Source: Bacteroidales bacterium
GTDB taxonomy: Bacteria > Bacteroidota > Bacteroidia > Bacteroidales > UBA7960
DNA: 46,584 nucleotides
NCBI GenBank assembly: GCA_007129945.1
Contig: SKUN01000020.1
Span: forward strand, 1 to 46,584
Direction: 5' to 3'
Shown: one piece after another, positions 1-8,651 of the stretch
Position numbering within the stretch: the stretch's first letter is position 1
Layout: each line of letters opens with the position of its first letter
Notes under the pieces: model-generated
Databases searched by the model: none
The model's input: only the letters and a program-made list of their open reading frames with translations
Told to the model about the DNA's origin: nothing
Translations under genes and position numbers: made by a program

Positions 1-30
1 AAAAGATTAACCAATACAAAACAAGCACTT

Positions 31-1752
31 ATGAAAAACATTAACTTTAAGCTTTTAGCTGTAGTATTGATTACAGCGGGACTCTTCGCAAGCTGTGGGC
101 TAAACAGGATGGCGAGGAACTATGACGAGGGGATTCGCTATACGCCCGAAACCAACCCACTGGAAAATCATGGGGGACAAGTTGCCGCGAATGTTGACGG
201 ACGGGTTGGTGAAGGCTATTTTCACCGCAATGCTGTGGTGGAACTTACCCCGGTGCTGAAATATCAGGACACCGAAACGGAACTGGAAACTGTCACGCTG
301 CGCGGTAGCAGTACAACTACGACAGGAACCATGGTCAACCGTGACCGGATCACCAACTTCAACATGAATAACGTGGTAGACTACCATCCCGACATGCTTA
401 ACTCAGAGCTTTACATACGCGCGAAACTTTACCGCGAAGGCCGTGAAGACAGGGCAAGGGAACTTCCCGAGAGAAAAGTAGCGGATGGAGTGATCATGAC
501 GTCACAAAGAATCAAAAAGGACCACGAAGGATCACTGGCACCCCATGAGTATGAGGAAGAAGTGATTATTTCCAGGTCTGCGGATATCTATTTTGCTTAC
601 ATGCGTCACAACCTTAACTGGCGCCTTGATCTCAACCGCGCTGACGAAGCTCAGCAAAAAATTGAAGACCTCACAGAATTCATCCTTAGGGGCTGGGAGC
701 TCAAAGCGGTTGACGTAGATGCATGGGCTTCTCCCGAAGGGGAAGTTGCATTTAACCTGGAGCTGTCAGAAGACCGTGCAGAAACCGGTGAAAACTATAT
801 TACCGGGCTTTTTGAGGACAATGAGGTGGAAATGCCCGAACTCAGGGTTGAAGCAAAAGGTGAAGACTTTGATGGTTTTATGGTCAAGCTGGAAGCTTCC
901 AACCTGCCCGACAAGCAGGCGATCGCCAATGTGATCAATTCGCAGATCGCCCCTGCAGAGCGCGAAAGAAGAATTAAGGACATGACGCTGATCTATGAGG
1001 AAATCGAAGAATTACTCGAGCCACTGCGTCGTGCTGAAATTACTGTACATGCCTATGAGCCCAAGCGGACGCACGAAGAGATCTCAGGTCTTGCCCTGAG
1101 CGATCCTTCCCAGCTTGACGAGAAGGAGCTGCTTTTTGCAGCCACACTCACTGACAACCCCCAAACAAAACTGGCCATTTACCGCTCGGCCCAGGAGTTG
1201 TTCCCGAGAAGCCACAAAGGATTCAACAATGCTGCTGTGGTTCTGCTTGAGCAAGGTGATGCAGAACAAGCTGCTGAATACCTGGAAAGAGCCAATCAGC
1301 TTGCCCCGGGCAATGGCCACGTTCAGAATAACATGGGCATCATTGCCGCATGGGAATATGACGATGAAAATGCCATGTCGATGTTCGAAGCAGCCAAGGC
1401 ACAAGGCATTGATGCTGACTACAACATCGGGGTAACCCAGATCAGAAAAGGTGAATACCAGGCTGCCCTGAACTCATTCTCCGGACACACCTGCAAGTTT
1501 AATGTGGCACTGGCCCAACTCATGGCAGGCAATCAGACCCAGGCTGTAAACACCCTGAACTGCGCGCCTGAATGCGCCCAGGTTGCTTACCTGAAAGCAG
1601 TCATTGCTGCAAGAAACAACGATGCCACAGCACTGTATGACAACATGCGCCGGGCCATCGAACTCAACCCTGAGATGGCACAGATCGCCGTCAATGACCT
1701 TGAGTTCCTGGATTTCTTCGGACAAAGTGAGTTCCAGAGCATCGTACTGTAA
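31..1752 (+). CDS. OmpA-like/TPR outer-membrane lipoprotein
   Basis: A 573-residue protein with a lipoprotein signal peptide: a hydrophobic stretch ends in LFASC, making Cys22 the probable lipidated residue. Around residues 231-250 the text ASPEG...N.ELSEDRA resembles the core of OmpA-like peptidoglycan-associated domains, in which a sugar-contacting loop precedes an 'N..LS..RA' helix. Residues about 375-550 form several tetratricopeptide-like helices. The likely place is the periplasmic face of the outer membrane, where it could link envelope and peptidoglycan or scaffold a complex; that role is inferred. A strong hairpin terminator follows 30 bases after the stop, so the gene appears to end its transcript. 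The upstream promoter is outside the window. No gene name is assigned because this combination is spread over many uncharacterised Bacteroidota proteins. Confidence 0.8.
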   Translation: MKNINFKLLAVVLITAGLFASCGLNRMARNYDEGIRYTPETNPLENHGGQVAANVDGRVGEGYFHRNAVVELTPVLKYQDTETELETVTLRGSSTTTTGTMVNRDRITNFNMNNVVDYHPDMLNSELYIRAKLYREGREDRARELPERKVADGVIMTSQRIKKDHEGSLAPHEYEEEVIISRSADIYFAYMRHNLNWRLDLNRADEAQQKIEDLTEFILRGWELKAVDVDAWASPEGEVAFNLELSEDRAETGENYITGLFEDNEVEMPELRVEAKGEDFDGFMVKLEASNLPDKQAIANVINSQIAPAERERRIKDMTLIYEEIEELLEPLRRAEITVHAYEPKRTHEEISGLALSDPSQLDEKELLFAATLTDNPQTKLAIYRSAQELFPRSHKGFNNAAVVLLEQGDAEQAAEYLERANQLAPGNGHVQNNMGIIAAWEYDDENAMSMFEAAKAQGIDADYNIGVTQIRKGEYQAALNSFSGHTCKFNVALAQLMAGNQTQAVNTLNCAPECAQVAYLKAVIAARNNDATALYDNMRRAIELNPEMAQIAVNDLEFLDFFGQSEFQSIVL

Positions 1753-1780
1753 CCACAGGTTTCGAAAAACACAGATCATA

Positions 1781-1816
1781 AAAAAACGCCCTGGTTCAAG
1801 CCAGGGCGTTTTTTAT
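1781..1816. terminator. Bidirectional intrinsic terminator
   Basis: A perfect 9-bp stem (ACGCCCTGG / CCAGGGCGT, loop TTCAAG) is flanked by an A-run on the left and a T-run on the right. It can therefore terminate both the lipoprotein gene on the plus strand and the deoxynucleoside kinase gene that converges from the right. Confidence 0.9.
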
Positions 1817-1881
1817 TTACAACCAGCGGGGGAGCAACTCCGTTCACCGGTGAATATTCTGAAAACAATCTATCACCACAG

Positions 1882-2520
1882 TCAGGGTAGCGGCCTCACA
1901 GAGCTCATCCCTATGGGGTAATCCCGGTCAATGGCATTCAGTACCATCTCAAGATGGGAAGGATAAGCCACAAAATCAATGGCATTTACATCGAGCACCA
2001 GTATCCGCAACCCTGGTTGCTGCTTCAGGTAATTAAAATAGCTGTCCTGTATCTTTTCCAGGTATTCATCCGGAATCTGCTGTTCATAGGAACGTCCCCT
2101 GGAACGTATGTTCTGCTGCAGCCTGCCGGTAGACACATAAAGGTGTACCAGCAAATCAGGCCGGGGCACATTGGCATTCATTATGTTGAACAGCGTCATG
2201 AACAACTGGTACTCGTCTTCCCCCAGGGTTTTGCGGGCAAAGATCAATGATTTATTCAAAAAGTAATCAGAAATGGTAAAATCAGAAAAAAGGTCCTGTT
2301 CAGACAACTCCCTTTGCAGCTGCTTATACCTTTCGGCGAGAAAGGAAAGTTCCAGGGGAAAGGCATATTTGTCCTGATCCTGGTAGAATTTTTCCAGGAA
2401 AGGATTTTCTTCAAAATGTTCAAGGATCAGTTTTCCGTTATACAGGGATGAAATTTTGCTGGCAAGGGTGGTTTTCCCGGCCCCTATATTCCCTTCAATC
2501 GCAATGTAATTATACCGCAT
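1882..2520 (-). CDS. Deoxynucleoside kinase (dNK family)
   Basis: A 212-residue cytosolic kinase expected to phosphorylate deoxynucleosides in the salvage pathway. The N-terminus carries the P-loop GNIGAGKT at residues 10-17. A long helical middle follows, with FLAERYKQ and the acidic/arginine region (RPDLLVHL..., RSRGRSYEQ) typical of deoxyadenosine/deoxyguanosine kinases and the DNK superfamily. Length matches the family. It lies 19 bases downstream of folK on the same strand, so the two are probably cotranscribed. The substrate base (A, G, C or T) cannot be decided from sequence alone. Confidence 0.88.
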   Translation of the reverse strand: MRYNYIAIEGNIGAGKTTLASKISSLYNGKLILEHFEENPFLEKFYQDQDKYAFPLELSFLAERYKQLQRELSEQDLFSDFTISDYFLNKSLIFARKTLGEDEYQLFMTLFNIMNANVPRPDLLVHLYVSTGRLQQNIRSRGRSYEQQIPDEYLEKIQDSYFNYLKQQPGLRILVLDVNAIDFVAYPSHLEMVLNAIDRDYPIGMSSVRPLP

Positions 2521-2539
2521 TTCAATGTGGATTAAATTT

Positions 2540-3055
2540 TCAAAGGGCCGAACCGGTGTCCGGGGGGCCGCTTATTTTAGTTACGCTGGAATTGTCCATG
2601 CAATTTTCCAGCAGTTCTCTCACTGTTTGCTTTAAACGCGGATGCCTCAGCCCCGGATCAATCTCATGGAGGGGGATCAGGGTAAATCGCCTCAGATGCA
2701 AACGAGGGTGAGGGATTGTCAGTTCCGGAGAATCCATTACAAGGTCATCGAAAAAAAGAATATCCAGATCAATAACCCTGGACAACACCTTTCCCGGCTG
2801 TCTTTCCCGGCCCAATTCCTTTTCAATGCCCTGCAAATTCCGGAGCAACTCCAGGGGCGACATCGGGGTTTTTACCAAAACAACCTTATTCAGAAATTCT
2901 GGTTCGTCCGGCCCCATCCCCCAGGGTTCACTTTTATAAAGCGCGCTCTCCCTGACGGTAAAAATCCCTGCTTCCTCCATCATTGAAGAAGCCAGGGAAA
3001 ACGCCCGCTGAACATCTCCCGAATTACCGCCAAATAACAGATATCCCCTGTGCAT
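2540..3055 (-). CDS. folK: 2-amino-4-hydroxy-6-hydroxymethyldihydropteridine pyrophosphokinase
   Basis: Transfers pyrophosphate from ATP to 6-hydroxymethyl-7,8-dihydropterin in folate biosynthesis. Recognised by the N-terminal LLFGGNSGD, the central YKSEPWG, the RVIDLDILFFDD metal-binding block and PHPRLHLRRF. The chosen start (ATG at 3055) gives 171 residues, close to the usual HPPK length. The open frame continues 21 codons upstream to 3118, but that stretch does not match the family, which begins immediately before the first beta strand. The gene is followed 19 bases later by the deoxynucleoside kinase. The C-terminal tail after residue 155 is low in complexity and probably variable. Confidence 0.92.
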   Translation of the reverse strand: MHRGYLLFGGNSGDVQRAFSLASSMMEEAGIFTVRESALYKSEPWGMGPDEPEFLNKVVLVKTPMSPLELLRNLQGIEKELGRERQPGKVLSRVIDLDILFFDDLVMDSPELTIPHPRLHLRRFTLIPLHEIDPGLRHPRLKQTVRELLENCMDNSSVTKISGPPDTGSAL

Positions 3056-3197
3056 GCCTCTACCGTATAAACCCGGAATAACCCCGGACAAAATTGAATA
3101 AAAAAAACGGCTTATCAAAATTTAGATAATTCCTATCTTTAACCCAATGAATATTTAATACACACCTCCAATTTCAATCCTTTAAAGAGACCAAGCC

Positions 3198-4970
3198 ATG
3201 AAACAATTCTTCAAATTTATGTTCGCCTCCATGCTGGGGTTCTTTCTGACCTTTGTGATTATCCTGTTTTTAATGATCGGGGTCATTGCTTCCATCGCTA
3301 CTTTCTCTTCCAAAGACGATGCACCGGTTCAGTCCGGATCTGTGCTGAAGCTGACGCTCAGCACTGAATTATCGGACCGGGAAGGCCAAAACCCATTTGA
3401 AGCCTTCGATTTTATGACCATGTCACTCCGAAAATCAATCGGGCTCAACGAACTGCTGAAAAATATTGAGAAAGCCAAAGAAGATGAGAACATTGAGGGT
3501 ATTTTCCTGGACCTGACCGTCGTTCCTTCGGGTTGGAGCAGCATCCTTGAAGTAAGGAATGCCCTGAAAGATTTCCGTGAATCAGGAAAATTCATCATCA
3601 GCTACGGTGAAGCCTATATGCAGTCCGCCTACTACCTTGGTTCGGTCGCAGATGAACTGTACCTCCATCCTGAGGGGGCCATTGACTTCAGGGGCATCAA
3701 TTCAGAGCTTGTATTCCTGAAGAATATGCTCGACAAACTGGGCATTGACCCGCAACTGGTACGGCACGGCGAGTACAAAAGTGCCGGGGAGCCCCTTTTC
3801 CGGGAAGATATGAGCCCGGAGAACAGGGAGCAGATCGAATCCTATGTGGGATCCATCTGGAATAACGTGACCGCAGATATTGCGGAGTCACGTGGCTTTT
3901 CCATCAACCACCTGAATATGGTGGCCGATGGATTACTCACAAGGAATGCCCGGATGGCCATGGAGAACGACATGATCGACGGCATTGCCTACAGGGATGA
4001 AATCCTTGAATTGTTGCGTGAAAAAACGAATCTGGAAGAGGATGAGGATGTGAAATTCGTGTCTCTGGAGCGTTACAGGCGCGCTCCCCTGCCACGGCAT
4101 ATGATCACACCACGCAGCAGGGACCGAATTGCCGTGGTCTATGCCAGCGGAGGGATCATTGACGGCAAGGGCGGAGAAAACAGTATCGGATCCATAGATA
4201 TGTCTGCAGCCATCAGGGAAGCCCGGAAAGACGAATCGGTTAAAGCAATTGTATTCCGCATCAACTCTCCGGGTGGAAGTGCCCTGGCCTCGGATGTCAT
4301 ACTCAGGGAGGTTAAACTGGCCGCACAGGAAAAGCCGGTAATTGCCTCCATGGGCGATGTGGCTGCCTCAGGCGGATACTATATAGCCTGTGCAGCAGAT
4401 GAGATCATCGCCCACCCCAATACCATCACCGGGTCGATCGGGGTTTTCGGTATGATCCCCAATATGCAGGAGTTTTTCAATGAAAAGATCGGCCTCACGT
4501 TTGACAACGTGAAAACCAATGAGTTTGCAGATATGGGTTCCCTCACAAGGCCCATGCGACCCGCTGAAAGGCAAATCATTCAGGAAATGATCGGAGAGGT
4601 GTACGACACTTTCATAGGTCATGTGGCTGAGGGTCGCAACATGCCGGAATCTGTGGTGGATGAACTGGGTCGCGGCCGTGTCTGGAGCGGCGCAGAAGCC
4701 AGGCAGCACGGGCTGATCGACGAATTCGGCGGCTTGCGATTTGCCATCGAAAGGGCTGCCTCAATGGCCGAACTTGAAGACTACCACATTGTGGAATACC
4801 CCAAGCGAAAGGATTTTCTGACCCGGATCATGGAAGATTTCGGCGGGATTGAGGAACGCATTATCCAGCGCAGGTTGGGAGACAACTACCGGTATTACAG
4901 GCAAATCAACGATGCCAGTCAAATGACCGGGATCCTGACCAGGATGCCTTACGACATTTATCTGGACTGA
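3198..4970 (+). CDS. sppA: Signal peptide peptidase SppA, long (67K) type
   Basis: A 590-residue membrane-anchored serine protease that degrades signal peptides after cleavage. Residues 10-35 form the N-terminal membrane anchor. The protein has the tandem two-domain layout of the 67K form: the catalytic lysine sits in the N-terminal domain (Lys194 in YKSAGEP) and the nucleophilic serine in the C-terminal domain (Ser391 in AASGGYY). The oxyanion region RINSPGGSA is at about 354-362. A near-match -7 box (TATCTTTA, 3134-3141) lies 57 bases upstream. The gene diverges from folK and converges with the alkaline phosphatase, leaving only 9 bases between the stops. Confidence 0.95.
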   Translation: MKQFFKFMFASMLGFFLTFVIILFLMIGVIASIATFSSKDDAPVQSGSVLKLTLSTELSDREGQNPFEAFDFMTMSLRKSIGLNELLKNIEKAKEDENIEGIFLDLTVVPSGWSSILEVRNALKDFRESGKFIISYGEAYMQSAYYLGSVADELYLHPEGAIDFRGINSELVFLKNMLDKLGIDPQLVRHGEYKSAGEPLFREDMSPENREQIESYVGSIWNNVTADIAESRGFSINHLNMVADGLLTRNARMAMENDMIDGIAYRDEILELLREKTNLEEDEDVKFVSLERYRRAPLPRHMITPRSRDRIAVVYASGGIIDGKGGENSIGSIDMSAAIREARKDESVKAIVFRINSPGGSALASDVILREVKLAAQEKPVIASMGDVAASGGYYIACAADEIIAHPNTITGSIGVFGMIPNMQEFFNEKIGLTFDNVKTNEFADMGSLTRPMRPAERQIIQEMIGEVYDTFIGHVAEGRNMPESVVDELGRGRVWSGAEARQHGLIDEFGGLRFAIERAASMAELEDYHIVEYPKRKDFLTRIMEDFGGIEERIIQRRLGDNYRYYRQINDASQMTGILTRMPYDIYLD

Positions 4971-4979
4971 GCATGAAGG

Positions 4980-6422
4980 CTATTCATTAAGCCGGTGCAG
5001 CTCTATGTCCGGCCTTCCCCACATCAGGAAGATCGCATTGGCGATATCGGTGTTTTGCAGAAAAGGGCCCCTTACGGGGTCTTTTTCATTGGCAAAAGAG
5101 GCAAAAATCTCTGTACCGGGGCCTTTGGCATAAAAAGGCACAAGCATATTGGTGTGGCTTCCGTAGTTCCATTGAACCTCCGGCATGTTGCCCTGCCCGT
5201 TGTTTACAACCGGATCATTGACCGGTTCCGGATGGTTCGGCCCGGTCAGGTAACCGGTTTCATGGTCGCTGGTCACGATGATCAGGGTCTCATCCCAGCT
5301 GCTGTTTTCCTCTACCCATTCCACAGCGGCTTCAACGGAGTGATTGAAGTCTGTCATCTCCTCAATCAGGCGACCCAGGTGATTGTCGTGCCCGGCCCAG
5401 TCAATTGCTCCGCCCTCTACCATCAGAAAAAAGCCTTCATCATTCTGACTCAGCACATTGATGGAAGCCCGCGTCATCTCTTCCAGGGTCGGCACGTTTT
5501 CATTGAACGGTTGTGCAAAGGGCATCTCTTCTTCCTCTCCTGACCGTCCGTAATTCAGGGTTGAATACACCTTTGGAACACCAAGCACACGCTTGGGGGC
5601 TGATCCGGAGGCAAGGGCCTGAAAATCTTCCCTGTTTTCAATCAGGGTCCACGGGTCACGCTGGCCGTCTCCGTCCACATCCTGTAAGTAAAGCTGTTGT
5701 GTATCATTGGAAAAATCGGTGCGCCCATCATTGGCTGCAAGCTGCTCCCATATCTCATCACTGCCGATATAACGGGCTGACATATCCTCCGGCCGCCCGT
5801 CATTGTTGTAATAGGGGTGACCTGCCCCCATCAGTACATCCAGCCGTGTGTGGAAAAGCATATACTTCCCGATCTCCTCATAATTATGTCTTGCCTCATT
5901 GTGGGCCACAAACCCTGCCGGAGTGGCATGACTCAGAGGCACGCTGACAGCGATCCCCTTGGATTTCCCAAGGGCCTTTGCGGCCTGACTGATATGGGTC
6001 AGGGTATCTCCGTACAACCCGATGCCGATGGATCCGCCAAAGGTCTTCATACCTGTAGACAGTGCTGTGGCTGCAGCCCCGCTGTCGGTGTAATCCGAAG
6101 AAAGATAAGCATCAACTTCCCAGGCGGTGCGTGGGGCATAACCGTTCATAAAAACTGTATCGCCGTTACGGATATCTGCGGCCATATAAGTGGCTTGCGC
6201 CAGCTGAAGCCAGTCATCCTGCTCGTAAACCTGGGCACCGGCTTCCCCGTGCTGGTAATAATTGGCGGACAGCACAGAATTATAGCTCATTCCATCACCT
6301 ACAAAGTATATGATATTTTTGGGATTCGGCAAAGACTCTTCCTGCACATCCGCCTGGCATGACATCAAAAAGCCGGAAGAGATCAATAAAAACATATAAG
6401 ATAAAAACCTCGTCTTTTTCAT
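4980..6422 (-). CDS. Alkaline phosphatase, lipoprotein form
   Basis: A 480-residue phosphomonoesterase of the PhoA superfamily. The signal peptide ends in LMSC, so Cys22 is probably lipidated and the enzyme anchored to a membrane rather than free in the periplasm. Metal- and phosphate-binding elements are visible: FVGDGM (Asp43), the nucleophile Ser114 in YTDSGAAATA, VEGGAIDWAGHDNH and TSDHETG. The order and spacing agree with bacterial alkaline phosphatases. An exact TAnnTTTG box lies at 6457-6464 on the minus strand, about 35 bases from the start. It converges with sppA. Nothing near it points to a phosphate regulon; no Pho box could be identified with confidence. Confidence 0.93.
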   Translation of the reverse strand: MKKTRFLSYMFLLISSGFLMSCQADVQEESLPNPKNIIYFVGDGMSYNSVLSANYYQHGEAGAQVYEQDDWLQLAQATYMAADIRNGDTVFMNGYAPRTAWEVDAYLSSDYTDSGAAATALSTGMKTFGGSIGIGLYGDTLTHISQAAKALGKSKGIAVSVPLSHATPAGFVAHNEARHNYEEIGKYMLFHTRLDVLMGAGHPYYNNDGRPEDMSARYIGSDEIWEQLAANDGRTDFSNDTQQLYLQDVDGDGQRDPWTLIENREDFQALASGSAPKRVLGVPKVYSTLNYGRSGEEEEMPFAQPFNENVPTLEEMTRASINVLSQNDEGFFLMVEGGAIDWAGHDNHLGRLIEEMTDFNHSVEAAVEWVEENSSWDETLIIVTSDHETGYLTGPNHPEPVNDPVVNNGQGNMPEVQWNYGSHTNMLVPFYAKGPGTEIFASFANEKDPVRGPFLQNTDIANAIFLMWGRPDIELHRLNE

Positions 6423-6456
6423 CCTGAAACAAATTTAAATTTAAACAAATGCATTG

Positions 6457-6464
6457 CAAAAGTA
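6457..6464 (-). promoter_or_regulatory. Bacteroidota -7 box of the phosphatase gene
   Basis: On the minus strand this reads TACTTTTG, an exact match to TAnnTTTG. The implied transcription start is near 6450, giving a leader of about 28 bases before the ATG at 6422. Confidence 0.6.
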
Positions 6465-6586
6465 CCTGTTAATACAACATTGCCTGAAGCAAAAAGTTTG
6501 TCGGTTATTTCATACAAACAAAACAGGTTGACCCCGGTACCGTGTCAGTTGGCCCCGTTACCCAGTCAACGCTACTTTAGCCGCCA

Positions 6587-7645
6587 CTAAGCAATAAACC
6601 GCACAGCAGAAGCCTTAAAGGTGATCCAGATGGATTTTCCGGGTCGGAGGCCCATTTTTTCGACAGACTGCCTGCTCACCGACACGACAAACTCCGCCCC
6701 GGCTTCCACCACCACTTCCATACCGGCCCCGGAAAGATAGACTTCCCTGATAAGCCCCCGGTAACTGTTCACGGCGGAGGTCTCGAGGGGTGATTCCGAA
6801 ATGATGATGTCTTCCTGGGGAATCATCACATATCCCACATTTTTCCCGTTATCCGACAGGAACCCGATGGAAAGCTCACTGCCGACAATTGCATGATGCA
6901 TCCCGTTCTGTTCTTTGCTTTGCTCAACCCGGCATCGGAATAAGTTTTTAATGCCACTGAATCGTGCCACAAATTCCGTTTTCGGATGCCTGAAAACCTG
7001 GTCAGGTGTTCCGAACTGAACCAGTCTCCCCTTTTCAATCACTGCCACCTTATTGGCCAGGGTGGCGGCCTCCATATAATCATGCGTCACATGGATCACC
7101 ATTTTCCCCTGCTCATGAATCCGCCGCAGGAGGGCACGCAACCCCGTCTTTAATTTTACATCCAGGTTCGCCAAAGGCTCGTCAAGCAACAACACGTCAG
7201 GATCGGAAGCCAGGGTCCGGGCAAGTGCCACCCGCTGACCCTCCCCGCCTGACAAGGTTCCCGGATAACGGTCCAGCAGATGTTCCACGCCGGTTTCCCG
7301 GGCCAGTTGCCTGACCTTTTCCTGCAACTCCTGCTTTGTATATTTTTTGTTGCGTAACGGATAGGCTATGTTGGCGGCCACCTTCAGGTGAGGGAAAAGG
7401 GACAGGTCCTGATACACCAGGCCGATCCGCCTGTGCTGGATCTTCCTGGAGGTGATATTCTCCCCGTTCAGAAGGATTTCCCCGCCGGCCGGTTTCAGCA
7501 ATCCTGCCAGCACCTCCAGCAACACCGTTTTCCCGGCACCCGAAACCCCAAGCAATGCGAGGTAATCGTTTTTTCCCAGCTCAAGGTTCACTCCCTCCAG
7601 CACAAACGAATCAAGACGTACACTTATGTTTTTTAGTTCCAGCAT
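6587..7645 (-). CDS. Molybdate/tungstate-type ABC transporter ATPase with TOBE domain
   Basis: A 352-residue ATP-binding subunit of an oxyanion importer. Walker A GVSGAGKT is at 33-40, the Q-loop around 78-80 (YQD), the LSGGE signature at 131-135, Walker B with VLLLDEP at 151-157 and the switch His188. After about residue 270 comes a TOBE-like region (YRGLIREVYLSGAGMEV...), which in ModC, WtpC and related ATPases binds oxyanion or regulates activity. It lies 36 bases downstream of the permease gene on the same strand. The facing operon makes molybdenum cofactor, so molybdate or tungstate is the best-supported substrate. Whether it belongs to the Mod, Wtp or Tup group is not resolvable here. 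No binding-protein gene is adjacent. Confidence 0.85.
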   Translation of the reverse strand: MLELKNISVRLDSFVLEGVNLELGKNDYLALLGVSGAGKTVLLEVLAGLLKPAGGEILLNGENITSRKIQHRRIGLVYQDLSLFPHLKVAANIAYPLRNKKYTKQELQEKVRQLARETGVEHLLDRYPGTLSGGEGQRVALARTLASDPDVLLLDEPLANLDVKLKTGLRALLRRIHEQGKMVIHVTHDYMEAATLANKVAVIEKGRLVQFGTPDQVFRHPKTEFVARFSGIKNLFRCRVEQSKEQNGMHHAIVGSELSIGFLSDNGKNVGYVMIPQEDIIISESPLETSAVNSYRGLIREVYLSGAGMEVVVEAGAEFVVSVSRQSVEKMGLRPGKSIWITFKASAVRFIA

Positions 7646-7681
7646 GAACCGGTATGTAATTGCGAATTTTTCCTCTTCAGT

Positions 7682-8476
7682 TTATCTTTGTTTCATTCCT
7701 TTGCTTGAGGCCCCTGCCAGCAGGCGCATCCCTGTGAATATAATCAGGCATACCACGACAAAAACAGCTGCAACCGGCCTGGCATAGGCCAGCCCGAATG
7801 AGGCAAACCGCTCCCAGATCAATACCGGAGTTACCATAGGGTGATAGGCGATGATCACCACAGCGCCGAATTCACTCAGTCCCCTGGCCCACATCATGGT
7901 AAGCCCTGTCAGGACCTGGCGCCTGGCCAGTGGAAGCGAAATGGTAAAAAACACCCGCCAGGGGGAGGCCCCCAGATTCAGGGCCGCTTTTTCCAGTTTC
8001 TCCGGAACGGCTTCAAAACCATCCCGTGCGGCATTGATCAGAAAAGGGATACTTACAAAAGCCATGGCTACAATAATGCCGGCTACCCCCCCCACAAACT
8101 GTATCCCGACAGCTTCCCCGGCCTGACCGACCAGGGTGCCGCGACTGACAATCCCCAGGATGGCGATTCCTGCAGCAGAATGAGGGATTACTACAGGTAG
8201 GTCGATCAAACCGTTAACAAATCCTTTCCCGGGAAAGGATTTTCGCGCCAGCACATAAGCAAGGGGTATGGCCGCAATGCCAAATATCATTACACCTGCC
8301 AGTGATGCCAGCAATGTAAGCCGGATGCTTTCCCTCACCTGGGAATCAGCCAGGGTTTCCAGGTACTGAGATCCGGAAGTCTGCAGAAACATCCCGGCCA
8401 ATGGAGCCACAATGAACAGTAGTATAAACCCGCTCAGGAATAAAAAAACCAGGCCTGTTTTCCAGTTTTTCAGCAT
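7682..8476 (-). CDS. Molybdate/tungstate-type ABC transporter permease
   Basis: A 264-residue inner-membrane permease with about six hydrophobic segments. The cytoplasmic coupling loop near residue 170 (AALNLGASPWRVFFTISLPL) is the EAA motif of ModB/WtpB-type proteins. The start is placed at ATG 8476, preceded by ACGGGGACT as a possible ribosome site. The reading frame can be extended to a TTG at 8530, but that codon falls inside an exact -7 promoter box, so it is unlikely to be translated. The gene leads the permease-ATPase operon and diverges from the cofactor operon. The periplasmic binding protein must be encoded elsewhere. Confidence 0.85.
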   Translation of the reverse strand: MLKNWKTGLVFLFLSGFILLFIVAPLAGMFLQTSGSQYLETLADSQVRESIRLTLLASLAGVMIFGIAAIPLAYVLARKSFPGKGFVNGLIDLPVVIPHSAAGIAILGIVSRGTLVGQAGEAVGIQFVGGVAGIIVAMAFVSIPFLINAARDGFEAVPEKLEKAALNLGASPWRVFFTISLPLARRQVLTGLTMMWARGLSEFGAVVIIAYHPMVTPVLIWERFASFGLAYARPVAAVFVVVCLIIFTGMRLLAGASSKGMKQR

Positions 8477-8527
8477 AGTCCCCGTTATAATATTAACAAC
8501 CTGCTGCACTTTTAAGCGTGTAAAGTA

Positions 8528-8535
8528 CAAACTTA
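8528..8535 (-). promoter_or_regulatory. -7 box of the molybdate/tungstate transporter operon
   Basis: Reads TAAGTTTG on the minus strand, an exact TAnnTTTG. It implies a start near 8521 and a leader of about 45 bases to the ATG at 8476. It is the main reason for rejecting the TTG start at 8530. Confidence 0.6.
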
Positions 8536-8573
8536 CCGAATATTTTCCTTCAGGCGGAAATATGCCGCCGGCA

Positions 8574-8600
8574 AATTGCCTGTGGCCGTGAAAGGCAATT
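8574..8600. promoter_or_regulatory. Inverted repeat in the divergent Mo promoter region
   Basis: AATTGCC (8574-8580) and GGCAATT (8594-8600) form a perfect 7-bp inverted repeat with 13 bases between. It sits between the transporter promoter (8528-8535, minus) and a near-match box TAACTTCG (8618-8625, plus) of the cofactor operon. It could be an operator shared by both operons or merely a weak hairpin. No known ModE or TunR consensus is recognised. Confidence 0.3.
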
Positions 8601-8651
8601 GGTATACGGGTTTTTTGTAACTTCGTACGTTCAAAACCAGGAGGAAGAAAT

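Noticed and set aside
3056..3118. 21-codon N-terminal extension of folK
   Set aside because: HPPK proteins begin right at the first strand; the extension has no counterpart in the family.
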